Of a DNA stretch of 64,000 nucleotides, positions 1-9,059 are shown piece after piece (within the stretch, counting starts at the first letter, position 1; every line of letters begins with the position of its first letter). The stretch lies in contig DYJN01000011.1 in assembly GCA_020723085.1 (NCBI GenBank), positions 1 through 64,000 on the forward strand, in the 5' to 3' direction. The stretch comes from Arcobacter sp. GTDB lineage: Bacteria; Acidobacteriota; Terriglobia; Bryobacterales; Bryobacteraceae. A program made the position numbers and the translations under genes. The notes under the pieces were generated by a model that had not been told where the DNA came from, did no database searches, and saw nothing but the letters and a program-made list of their open reading frames with translations.

Positions 1-2
1 TC

Positions 3-686
3 ATCCATCCGGCGGGACGCCCGGCGGTGGTATTCGGCGGAGTGGGGCTGGTGGTGCTGGCGATCGTGATGACGGCAATGGCGTACGCGGCGCTGTCGCG
101 GCAGCGCGAAGCGGAAAAGCCGGCGGAGGCGGCGCCTCCGGAACGGGGCAGGCGCAGCAGGCAGGGCGCGCGCAAAGCTTCGCCGTGGAAAGGCATCGGG
201 CTGAGCCTGGCGGCGGGCGTGCTGATGGGCCTGTTCTATCCGCTCGTGGAGATGAGCAAGCAGGGCGATCTGGGCCTGGGGCCGTATGCGGCGGCGTTCT
301 GCTTCGCCGTGGGCGTGCTGCTATCCACTCCGGTGTTCAACCTGTTCTTCATGAACCTGCCGGTGGAGGGCGAGCCGGTGGGATTCCGGGATTATCTGAC
401 GGGCACATCGCGGCAGCATGCGCTGGGCGTGCTCGGCGGGGTGATCTGGAGCGTGGGTACGATCAGCAATTTCGTGGCGGCAAGCGCGCCGAAAACGGTG
501 AACGTGGGACCGGCGGTGAGCTATGCGATGGGGCAGGGAGCGACGCTGGTGAGCACGCTGTGGGGGCTGCTGGTGTGGAAAGAATTCGCCGGCGCAAACG
601 CAGGGGTGAAGGCGCGCATCTGGCTGATGCTGGTTTTGTATGCGGCGGGACTGGGGCTGCTGTCGATCGCGCCGCTCTACCACTGA
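3..686 (+). CDS. Multispanning membrane transporter of the EamA/GRP sugar-transporter type, 5' end outside the window
   Basis: Frame is open through position 3; repeated hydrophobic TM segments; C-terminal half resembles glucose/rhamnose-uptake-like permeases. Confidence 0.55.
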   Translation: MHPAGRPAVVFGGVGLVVLAIVMTAMAYAALSRQREAEKPAEAAPPERGRRSRQGARKASPWKGIGLSLAAGVLMGLFYPLVEMSKQGDLGLGPYAAAFCFAVGVLLSTPVFNLFFMNLPVEGEPVGFRDYLTGTSRQHALGVLGGVIWSVGTISNFVAASAPKTVNVGPAVSYAMGQGATLVSTLWGLLVWKEFAGANAGVKARIWLMLVLYAAGLGLLSIAPLYH

Positions 687-1852
687 GAGAGGGCGCGGAC
701 CAGGGCTTCGAGAATTTCCGCCGAGGGCAGGCTGCCCTGGGCGATGCGGGCTGAGCCGCCGCCGCGGCCGCCGCACTTTTCCAGCGCCGCTTTCAGGCGC
801 GCGCCGGCGTCGATGCCGGTGTCAGCGCCCGTGGCGAGCAGGATGCTGGGAGGATTCTCGCAGGCGGCCAAGAATACGCCGCGTCCCGCGGCGCAAAAGC
901 TCTGGGCGAGCGCGCGCAGCTCATCATGAATTGGGCCGGCGGCGACCCGCTCCACATGCACGCGCAGGCCGGCTGCTCCGGGAGAGCAGGCTTCGTAGAG
1001 CGAACGGCCGCGCAGAACGGCGAGTTCCATGGCGAGCTTGCGGCGCGTCTTCTCGCACCGTCCGGCCTGTTCGAGAAGCGCGGCGGCGGCCTGGGGCACA
1101 TCGTCCGCTGCAGCGCTGAAAAGGCGGGCTGTGCGGTCGAGGGCTTCGAAGCCGGCACGGGCGCGGGCGATGGCGCGCGAGCCGCATAAGAATTCGACGC
1201 GCGTCTGGCCGCGGATCTTCTCGGTCCTGCGCAGGAGGATGGCGCCGATCTGGCCGGTGGAGCGCACGTGCGTGCCGCCGCAGGCGGAGCGGTCGACACC
1301 TTCGATGGTGATGATGCGGAGGGTCCCTTCGCGCGCAGATTCCTTGCGGAGCCCCGAGGCGGAAGCGGCGTCCTCGAACGTGATCGAGACCGGGAGGTCC
1401 CGCCAGAGGATCTCGTTGGCGCGCCATTCGGCGGCGGCAAGCTGTTCCGGCGTCACCGCGGGCGTGTCGAGATCGATCGTGCTCGCTTCGGCGCCCATAT
1501 GGAAACTGACGGTGACGAAGCCGTACAACTGTTCGAAGACGGCCGACAGCAAGTGCTGGCCGGTGTGCTGCTGCATGTGCTCGAAGCGGCGGGGCCAGTC
1601 GATGACGCCGTGGACCTGATCGGACTCCGGCAGGGGTTGGTCGAGCGCGTGGACAATGCAGCCGTTGGAGTCTTCTGTGACGGCGGTGACGCGGACGCCG
1701 TTCAGGATGCCGGTGTCGTGAGGCTGGCCGCCGGAAGCGGGATAAAAAGCGGTGCGGTCCAGCACGATGCGCGCGCCGCCGTCGAGCCGCTCGACGACGC
1801 GCGCGTCAAATTCGGTCAGGAAGCTGTCCGTGTAGTAGAGCCGCTCTGTCAT
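677..1852 (-). CDS. Alanyl-tRNA editing protein (AlaX-like, with DHHA1-like C-terminus)
   Basis: HTGQHLLS and CGGTH metal-binding motifs of the AlaRS editing domain in a 391-aa ORF; C-terminal GGRGGG DHHA1 glycine motif. Confidence 0.87.
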   Translation of the reverse strand: MTERLYYTDSFLTEFDARVVERLDGGARIVLDRTAFYPASGGQPHDTGILNGVRVTAVTEDSNGCIVHALDQPLPESDQVHGVIDWPRRFEHMQQHTGQHLLSAVFEQLYGFVTVSFHMGAEASTIDLDTPAVTPEQLAAAEWRANEILWRDLPVSITFEDAASASGLRKESAREGTLRIITIEGVDRSACGGTHVRSTGQIGAILLRRTEKIRGQTRVEFLCGSRAIARARAGFEALDRTARLFSAAADDVPQAAAALLEQAGRCEKTRRKLAMELAVLRGRSLYEACSPGAAGLRVHVERVAAGPIHDELRALAQSFCAAGRGVFLAACENPPSILLATGADTGIDAGARLKAALEKCGGRGGGSARIAQGSLPSAEILEALVRALSQW

Positions 1853-1883
1853 GCGGCGGAACGCCTCGCCGGGGATTGCCGTC

Positions 1884-2240
1884 TCAGACCCACTCGAGCG
1901 CGCCCTTCCGGTAAGCCCAGACGTAGCCTGCGATCAGGATGGCGAGGAAGACAGCGACCTCAGCCACGCCGAACCAGCCCAACTGCCGGAAGCGGACCGC
2001 CCACGGGAAGAGGAAAATGGTTTCCACGTCGAAGACAACGAACAGGATGGCGACGATGTAAAAACGAACCGTATAGCGGCCGCGGGCGTTGGAGGCGGCG
2101 CGGATGCCGCATTCATAGGCTTCCAGCTTGACGGGGATCGGAAGCGAAGGGCGCAGGTAGCGGAAGATGGCGAGAAGAACGAGCGGGAAGAGGAGGGCGC
2201 AGATCAGGAAGATGAAGATCGGCAGATATCCTTCCGGCAT
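1884..2240 (-). CDS. nuoA: NADH-quinone oxidoreductase subunit A
   Basis: 118 aa, three TM segments, KLEAYECGI and RFYIVAILFVVFDVETIFLFPWA signature. Confidence 0.9.
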   Translation of the reverse strand: MPEGYLPIFIFLICALLFPLVLLAIFRYLRPSLPIPVKLEAYECGIRAASNARGRYTVRFYIVAILFVVFDVETIFLFPWAVRFRQLGWFGVAEVAVFLAILIAGYVWAYRKGALEWV

Positions 2241-2295
2241 GGTTTCACTATATCATCGCGGCGGGCGGCGGGGCGTCGCCTGCTAGAATCGTCTC

Positions 2296-3129
2296 TTGAG
2301 CCAAGCCGGCGCCATTGCGATGCCCATGCGTGTTCCCGGCATGATGTTTCTGCGCGTGCTGCGCGAGCGCAGGTCGCTGATCTACCAGATGGTGAGGCGG
2401 GACTTCGAGCAGCGCTTTGTGGGCAGCGCGGCGGGTTGGCTGTGGACGCTGATCCACCCGCTGGTGCTGCTGGTGAGCTGGGTGTTCGTGTTTCAGTTCT
2501 GCCTGAAAGTGCCGCCGCCGCCCGGAGCGGGCAACAGTTACACGCTGTTCCTGTTCTGCGGCTATCTGCCGTGGATGCTGTTTCAGGAGACGGTGCAGCG
2601 GTCGGCCAACTCGCTGGTGGAGCAGTCGAGCCTGATCACGAAGACGGTGTTCCCTGCCGAGATCATTCCCGTGACGCTGTTTCTGTCGTCGCTGGCGAGC
2701 CACGGCTTCGCCGTGCTGGTGGCAATGCTGATGGTGCGGTGGATGACGGGCCATTTCAGCGTGCTGATTCTGCTGCTGCCGCTGTACACGTCGCTGCTGG
2801 GGCTGTTCGCGGTGGGCATCGGCTGGCTGGTGGCGAGCCTGCAGGTATTCCTGCGCGACACGGCGCAGCTGGTGATGGTGCTGTTGACGGGCTGGTTCTG
2901 GGTGACGCCGATTTTCATTGACGAATCCTATTTCCCGCCGGCGGCGCGGTTTCTGGTGAAGTACAACCCGCTGGCGCTGGTGGTGAAAGGCTACCGGCAG
3001 CGGCTGATGACCTACGAGCTTCCGGCGGCTTCCGACCTTGCGGTGCTGGCTGCCGTGGCGGGGGCGACGTTCTTCCTGGGGGGGATGTTCTTCCGCCACC
3101 TGAAGCGGGGCTTCGCCGACGTGCTGTAG
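2296..3129 (+). CDS. ABC-2 type (polysaccharide/polyol export, Wzm-like) transporter permease
   Basis: RRDFEQRFVGSAAGWLWTLIHPL N-terminus and YFPPAARFLVKYNPLALVVKGYR C-terminal signature; six TM pattern. Confidence 0.87.
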   Translation: MSQAGAIAMPMRVPGMMFLRVLRERRSLIYQMVRRDFEQRFVGSAAGWLWTLIHPLVLLVSWVFVFQFCLKVPPPPGAGNSYTLFLFCGYLPWMLFQETVQRSANSLVEQSSLITKTVFPAEIIPVTLFLSSLASHGFAVLVAMLMVRWMTGHFSVLILLLPLYTSLLGLFAVGIGWLVASLQVFLRDTAQLVMVLLTGWFWVTPIFIDESYFPPAARFLVKYNPLALVVKGYRQRLMTYELPAASDLAVLAAVAGATFFLGGMFFRHLKRGFADVL

Positions 3130-3158
3130 CCGTGAAGATTCTGACGGAGCAACGAGAC

Positions 3159-4529
3159 ATGGAATTGACGCGACGCGGGCTGATGGCCTCTGTGGCTGCC
3201 CCGATGCTGATGCAGCGGCGCAGGAGCGCGCCGCGCCCGAACATCGTGCTGGTGCTGGCCGACGACCTGGCGGCGTGGATGACCGGCTGCTACGGCAACC
3301 GGGAGATCCGCACGCCGAACATCGACCGGCTGGCGGAGGCGGGCGCGCGCATGTTGCAGTCTTTCGTCTGCACGCCGATCTGTTCTCCCAGCCGCGCCAC
3401 GCTGTTCACGGGGCGGACGCCGCGGCAGCACGGCATCCATGATTTTTTGACGGAGAAGCCGGCGTCCAATCCCGAGCAGGGGCAGAAGGCGCCGCCTGAA
3501 TCGTTCGCGCGGGAGGTGATGGTAAGCGACCTGCTCGCCGGCGCAGGCTACCGCTGCGGCTACGTGGGCAAGTGGCACATGGGGGGCGATGAGAAGCCCG
3601 GGCATGGATTCGAGTTCACGGCCACGATCCGGGGGCGGAAGTATCAGGACCCGGAGCTGACGGTCAATGGCGGGTTGGTTCAAGAAAAGGGATATCTGGC
3701 GGAAATTCTGACAAAATATGCGATAGATTTCCTCGACCGCCGGCAGAAAGACGGGCCGTTTTTTCTCACCGTGGCCCATCTGAACCCGCACACGCCATAC
3801 GAAGGGCATCCGCAGCGGTATTACGACCTGTACCGGGACGCGCGGTTCGAGACTTTCGGCATTCAGCCAGCCGCTCAGAATTCGCTGCGGGAAAAAAAGT
3901 TCCTGCAGGACCCGATTCCGAATATCCGCCGCTGCGCGGCGTCGGCGACGGCGCTGGACGATCAGGTGGGGGCGTTGCACCGGAAGCTGATCGAGCGCGG
4001 GCTGTTCGAGAACACGATTTTCATTTTCACGAGCGACAACGGCTTCCTGCTGGGGCGGCACGGGCTGTGGAGCAAAGGGCACGCCTCGAATCCGATCAAT
4101 ATGTACGAGGAAGTGATGCAGGTGCCGATGATCTGGTCCTGGCCGGGGCGGATTCCGGTGCAGGCGGCGCGGCCTGAACTGGTAAGCTTCTATGATTTTC
4201 TGCCCACGCTGTGCGAGGCGGCGGGGGTGGAGCCGCCGAAGGACCGGAACCTGTGCGGGCGCAGCTATCTCCCGCTTCTGCTGAACCGGCCATTGCCGCG
4301 AAAGAACCCGTGGCCGGATCTTGTGTTCGGGCACTTCCGCTACACGGAGATGGCGCGCGACAAGTACTACAAGGTGATCGTGCGGGAACGCGGCACGGGA
4401 CCGGGCGAGCTGTACGACATGCGCAAGGACCCGCGCGAGCGGGTGAACCTGTACGACGACCCGGGATTCGTCACCGTGCGCACGCGGCTTGAAAAGCGGC
4501 TGGCGGAGTGGCGCGAAAAGTACGCCTGA
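3159..4529 (+). CDS. Sulfatase (type I, Cys-dependent)
   Basis: NIVLVLADDLAAWMTGCYGN start of sulfatase fold; CSPSRATLFTGR formylglycine motif; twin-Arg-like leader ELTRRGLMASVAAP. Confidence 0.92.
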   Translation: MELTRRGLMASVAAPMLMQRRRSAPRPNIVLVLADDLAAWMTGCYGNREIRTPNIDRLAEAGARMLQSFVCTPICSPSRATLFTGRTPRQHGIHDFLTEKPASNPEQGQKAPPESFAREVMVSDLLAGAGYRCGYVGKWHMGGDEKPGHGFEFTATIRGRKYQDPELTVNGGLVQEKGYLAEILTKYAIDFLDRRQKDGPFFLTVAHLNPHTPYEGHPQRYYDLYRDARFETFGIQPAAQNSLREKKFLQDPIPNIRRCAASATALDDQVGALHRKLIERGLFENTIFIFTSDNGFLLGRHGLWSKGHASNPINMYEEVMQVPMIWSWPGRIPVQAARPELVSFYDFLPTLCEAAGVEPPKDRNLCGRSYLPLLLNRPLPRKNPWPDLVFGHFRYTEMARDKYYKVIVRERGTGPGELYDMRKDPRERVNLYDDPGFVTVRTRLEKRLAEWREKYA

Positions 4530-5507
4530 TCAGTCGCGGAAAACCGCTTTGACGCCCGCGGGTCCGGCGAAGACGCAGACGGCGGCGTGGCCGCAGCCGG
4601 GCGCGATGGCGAATCCGTGCCGCGCGTTGAAGCGCTGCCTCATGTAGTTCCAGAATGTCGTGCCGCGTTCGCGGCGGTTGGGGCCCTGAGCCTGCGCGGG
4701 GCAGGTCCTGTCGAGCGTGGGATCTGTGGTGCTCGTGTCGAGCTCGCCGACGAGATAGGTGACGTCGCGCGCGGCAAACTGCTTCCTCACCTGATCCGGG
4801 TCCATGCCCGCGGCGTAGCCTTCCAGTTTTTCGAGGCCGTAGCGGTAGCGGTTGTACGCCGTGCAGTTGTCTGAATCCCAGTACTCCGTGAATCCGCCGG
4901 TGCAGCCGCCCTCGGGCGTGCAGGCGCCGCCCCGGCTGAGGCGGTATTCGTCCGGATAAACGTAGCTGGAAGGGTTGGCGGGGACATAGCGGACACGCAC
5001 GCGCATCTTCGGCTCCTGCCGGTTGAAAGCGGCATAGCGCTGCACGTACTGCCCTCCGGCGGAATGGCCGGCGACGACGACCTCGCGCAGATCGGGCCAG
5101 CGGGCGGCGTCGTTGAAGCACTCCAGGATGCGGTCCATCACGTCAAACGAAGAGACGGCGCCATTGAGGGCGGCGAGGCCGGCTTTCCAGCCTTCGTTCG
5201 TCCAGAACCACTCGCCCGGCTCGACGGCATCGCCGCGGCCAGCCGCCGTGCGCGCTTTGAAGTGCGGCGCGACGACGGCGGTACGGTCGAGCCTGCCGGC
5301 GGCGGCGGTGGAAGCCAGCGCCCAGCGGAAGTAATCTTCGGCGTTGCGGTTGGTGCCGTGGACCATGATGTAGCCTCGTTCGACGCCGCGGTGCACGCCG
5401 CTCTGCAACTCGTGGGTGCGCCAGACGAGGACGTGGCCTGCGGCCACCCGCACCTTCTCCGTCGCGCCGATGCCGGCCAGCAGTGCGAGAACGAACACCC
5501 CCTGCAT
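4530..5507 (-). CDS. Secreted alpha/beta-hydrolase-fold protein
   Basis: Signal peptide; VVVAGHSAGGQ nucleophile elbow (GxSxG); C-terminal GCGHAAVCVF with His. Confidence 0.72.
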   Translation of the reverse strand: MQGVFVLALLAGIGATEKVRVAAGHVLVWRTHELQSGVHRGVERGYIMVHGTNRNAEDYFRWALASTAAAGRLDRTAVVAPHFKARTAAGRGDAVEPGEWFWTNEGWKAGLAALNGAVSSFDVMDRILECFNDAARWPDLREVVVAGHSAGGQYVQRYAAFNRQEPKMRVRVRYVPANPSSYVYPDEYRLSRGGACTPEGGCTGGFTEYWDSDNCTAYNRYRYGLEKLEGYAAGMDPDQVRKQFAARDVTYLVGELDTSTTDPTLDRTCPAQAQGPNRRERGTTFWNYMRQRFNARHGFAIAPGCGHAAVCVFAGPAGVKAVFRD

Positions 5508-5523
5508 CCGCCTCCTTATCCTC

Positions 5524-6936
5524 TTACCGTACTCTGATCAGTCCGGACTCCGTCAAGCGGAACACGGCTGCAAACCGGTTCCATTCAGCCTCCGGCACGT
5601 TCTGGCCGGGATTGCGGGCGCGCCACACGGAGAGCTGAGGATCATGCGCCTTCAGGCGGCAGAGGAAGGCGAGCAGGTGTTCTTCCTGCTCGGGCGGCGG
5701 GAGCGGATCGTCGGCGAAGTAGACGGCGGCGCCGCGCGGCAGAGCAGGCAATTGCCGGCGGAGCACATTGCCGGGGGCCGCGACCTGCTTTTCGTAAGGC
5801 GCGTAGATGTGTTCGCGAATCCAGCCGGAAAGCCAGCGATGCCGGGGCGCGAGAAATAACGCAAGCGCTACGGCCAGCGCCGCGGAGAGGCGCCAGCCGC
5901 GGCGATCCACTCCGCGGGTCAGACGGTCCAGAACCAGTCCGGCGAGCAGGCACCATCCGGCGTACGTGATGTAGAAAGCATAGAAGCTGCGCTGCGGGAG
6001 GAACAGCAGGGGCAGGGGCGAAACGGTGATGAGCGCGAAAGCGGGCCAGGCGGCGCGGTGGCGCGTCCAGAGGGCGGCCAGCAAGGCGAGCAGAAGCGTG
6101 AGCCAGGCAGCGGCGGGGCTCCAGTCCGGGCCGCGGTACAGCAGGTTTCCCGTGAGCAGCTTCCAGCGCTCGCTCAGCACGGCGAGACGGAATTCCGGCT
6201 GATAAGCGGGATTCGAGACCATGGGCGCGCGCCAGGCTGCGTAGGCGATACCGCCCCAGCAGGCGGCGGCGGAGACTGCAACCGCGAGCCATCCCGTACG
6301 TCCGGCTTCGCGCGCAAGCGCCGCCGCGGCGAGGATCACAGGCAGCGAGACGGCGGTCTCCTTCGACCCGCCCGCGAGCGCGGAGAGCGCCGCCAGCGCC
6401 GCCCAACGGCGCCAGGAAAGGGTGGCGCCGGGCTGGAGCAGCGGCTCCGCCGTCAGCAGCGCGCCGAAGCAGTAGAGGAAGCAGAGCAGGTCATAAATCG
6501 TGCCGCTGTTGTAGTAGAGGTCCTGGAGCTGGGCGTGGTAAGCGAAGAACAGGCCGGCCAGGAAGGTTGCGCGCCACAAGCCGGACCACTTGAGAAAGAG
6601 GCGCAGCGCCAGCCAGAGATTCGCCAGCAGCAGGCCGAAACAAAAGACGCGATAGGGACGCGGGTGGAGATCGAACAGCTCCCACAGTCCTTTCAGGACG
6701 AGGTTGGCGGCGGGGCGCTCCTTGGCCATGAGGATGCCGGAGGGGCTCAGGAAAGCCACGCCGTGCAGGTTCATCAGATCATCGGGAGTGAACCAGGCCA
6801 GCAGCCCGGGCCAGGCGAAATAAAGGAACCAGAGCGAAAGAGCGAGCCAGAGAAGAGCCAGAATCGCGGCTCCGGATCCTCTTGACGATCCTGCTGGACC
6901 CCTTCCGCCGCAGGGCTCTGCGGAGTTCTCTGTCAT
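5524..6936 (-). CDS. Polytopic membrane protein, glycosyltransferase-C/O-mannosyltransferase-like
   Basis: Many TM segments; upstream part of the 542-aa ORF lacks coding character, so the ATG at 6936 (MTENSAEP) is preferred. Confidence 0.55.
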   Translation of the reverse strand: MTENSAEPCGGRGPAGSSRGSGAAILALLWLALSLWFLYFAWPGLLAWFTPDDLMNLHGVAFLSPSGILMAKERPAANLVLKGLWELFDLHPRPYRVFCFGLLLANLWLALRLFLKWSGLWRATFLAGLFFAYHAQLQDLYYNSGTIYDLLCFLYCFGALLTAEPLLQPGATLSWRRWAALAALSALAGGSKETAVSLPVILAAAALAREAGRTGWLAVAVSAAACWGGIAYAAWRAPMVSNPAYQPEFRLAVLSERWKLLTGNLLYRGPDWSPAAAWLTLLLALLAALWTRHRAAWPAFALITVSPLPLLFLPQRSFYAFYITYAGWCLLAGLVLDRLTRGVDRRGWRLSAALAVALALFLAPRHRWLSGWIREHIYAPYEKQVAAPGNVLRRQLPALPRGAAVYFADDPLPPPEQEEHLLAFLCRLKAHDPQLSVWRARNPGQNVPEAEWNRFAAVFRLTESGLIRVR

Positions 6937-7150
6937 CGGGCGGCCCGCCGGCGCAAGGCGGAACCTCCGCCGGCGCCAGTCCACAAATCTAGCACGCGGG
7001 AGGGCGGCGGGGCGCTTTCCCGGGGAGGCGCCCCGCATGCCGCAATCCCCGTGGCTGATTTCCGAGTGTAGGTGCCTGACGTGGATTGACAGGGATACAA
7101 AGGCGAGAGCGGATCTCACCGGGTGGGTGCAGGATTGCCAGTGATTCGGC

Positions 7151-8304
7151 ATGGCCTTGCCGAAGGGACCGAAACGCTCGCCGGCCGAAGGCGAGCTGCC
7201 GTTCGACTACGTCTGGGAACCGCCGAGGAAGTGCTGACCGCCTGTGCGGGCGTGCCGCTGTTTGTGCGGGCGATGCGGCCGTTGGCGGCGCCGGTCAGCG
7301 TGCGGCGGCACCTGCGGATCAAGCAGCGCGAGCGGGGCCTGGACGAAGCGAGCCGGGTGGAAAGCTTACTGGTGCTGAATGCGCTCGGGGGCGGGCGCCT
7401 GGATGACTTCGAGCGGCTGCGCGAGGATGTGGGGCTGGCTGAGGTGGCAGGCCACGAGATGCAGGCGCCGAAGGTGGCGCGGACGTTTCTTTACGCGTTT
7501 CACGACGAGGAGCGGATCGAGGCGGCGCAGCAGGAGCCGCTGCCGGTGGCGCAGCGGGCCTTTCAGGCGTTGCCGGAGACGGCGAGGGAGTTCTACTTTC
7601 GCGGCGACTCGGGCTGTTGGGAGAAAGCCGTTTGTGAAGCGGCTACGGGACCCAGAACGAGAGAAAGGGCCGCGGGGCGCGATCACGTTTGCGATCAGTG
7701 TCCGGATGACGCCGACGATGAAGAAACACATTCGGCGGATCCCGAACAACCTGTGGAAGCCGTACCGGGAGGATGCCGAGGCGGCGAGCGAGCGCGCGGA
7801 TCTGCTGAACTACTGGCCGGAGGAGGATCGGCCGGAGGGGGCGGGGCCGTTGCGGTACGTGGCGATTCGGATACGGAAACGCCAAAGAGAGTTGTTTGCC
7901 GATGGCAGTGAGTTCCGCTGCTTCGTGGTGGCCAGCAATCAGTGGGACTGGGAGCCGAAGAAGCTGCTGGAGTGGCATCGGGAGAAGGCCGGTTCAATCG
8001 AAGCGCTGCACGATGTGCTGAAGAGTGAACTGTCGGCCGGGTGATGCCGTGCGGACGCTTCGGAGCCAATGCGGCGTGGTTGCGGCCGGCGGTGACGACG
8101 CACAACGTGCTGAAGGCGCTGAAGCGAACCGCCCTGAAGCCGGAGTGGCTGCGGGCGCGGCCGAAGCGGCTGCGGTTCCACTTCTTCCATTCGCCGGGGA
8201 AGCTGATTCACCATGCCCGGCGGCTGCTCGCCCGAGTCGCTCGGCGAGCGGCTGAGTTGATCGAGTGGGCGGAGGCGTGGCGCCTGCTGCCGCTGCCTGG
8301 ATGA
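7151..8304 (+). pseudogene. IS1380-family-like transposase, frameshifted remnant
   Basis: Successive frames read MALPKGPKRSPAEGELPFDYVWEPPRK / LTACAGVPLFVRAMRPL...FRGDSGCWEK / PEREKGPRGAITFAISVRMT...REKAGSIEALHDVLKSELSAG / VMPCGRFGANAAWLRPAVTTHNVLKALK...EWLRARPKRLRFHFF; at least 3 frame changes. Confidence 0.82.
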
Positions 8305-8534
8305 CCTTCGACGGAGTAAACTCCGCCCACACCAGCAGATTCCGGAAACCAGCATTCCGGCTGCGTACTTGAAGTTTGCTTGCGCAACTGAAGGAACAAT
8401 GCGGGATTGCCGAAATCGGCTTTTTCTGTCGCCTCCGTTCGACCGCAGTGCCCGGAAACCAGCCGTTCGCCCTGCCGGCCGTCCCCCATCGCCCCCGATC
8501 CGCACTCCGGCGTGCGCTTACGGGCGGATTACGG

Positions 8535-9059
8535 TCAAGGTGCGTCGCAGTCCGAAGAAGCTCCGCGCCACTTGCGCAGGAGTTCGTAGACGACGATGCC
8601 GCCGGCGGTGGCCACGTTGAGCGAGCTTTTCAGGCCACGCATGGGGATGCGCACGCGGATGTCGCAGGCATCGAGCACGGCGGCAGAGAGCCCGTCGACC
8701 TCGTTTCCGAAGACGAGGCAGACTGGCCAGCGGGGCTGCCAATCGAAGAGATCCACCGACGGCTCGGAGGTCTCTACTGCCGCGAGCTGGCAGCCGCGCG
8801 CCTTCCAGATGCGCAAGGCGACCAGCGTGTCCATCTCGTATTGCCACGGCACGGTGCGTTCGGCGCCGAGCGCCGTCTTCGCCACGCCGGGCTGCGGCGG
8901 ATGGGCGGTGATGCCGCAGAGCACGAGCTTCTCCACGCCGGCGGCGTCGCAGGTGCGGAAGAACGCCCCGGCGTTGTACATGGAGCGGACGTTGTCGAGC
9001 AAGACCGTGACGGGCAGGGGCTGGGCTGTCATCCGCACGCTAGGATAGCCTGAAGCCAT
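8535..9059 (-). CDS. TrmH/SpoU-family RNA methyltransferase
   Basis: LLDNVRSMYNAGAFFRTCDAAGV, LVFGNEVDGLS and RIPMRGLKSSLNVATAGGIVVYE knotted SPOUT motifs. Confidence 0.92.
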   Translation of the reverse strand: MASGYPSVRMTAQPLPVTVLLDNVRSMYNAGAFFRTCDAAGVEKLVLCGITAHPPQPGVAKTALGAERTVPWQYEMDTLVALRIWKARGCQLAAVETSEPSVDLFDWQPRWPVCLVFGNEVDGLSAAVLDACDIRVRIPMRGLKSSLNVATAGGIVVYELLRKWRGASSDCDAP

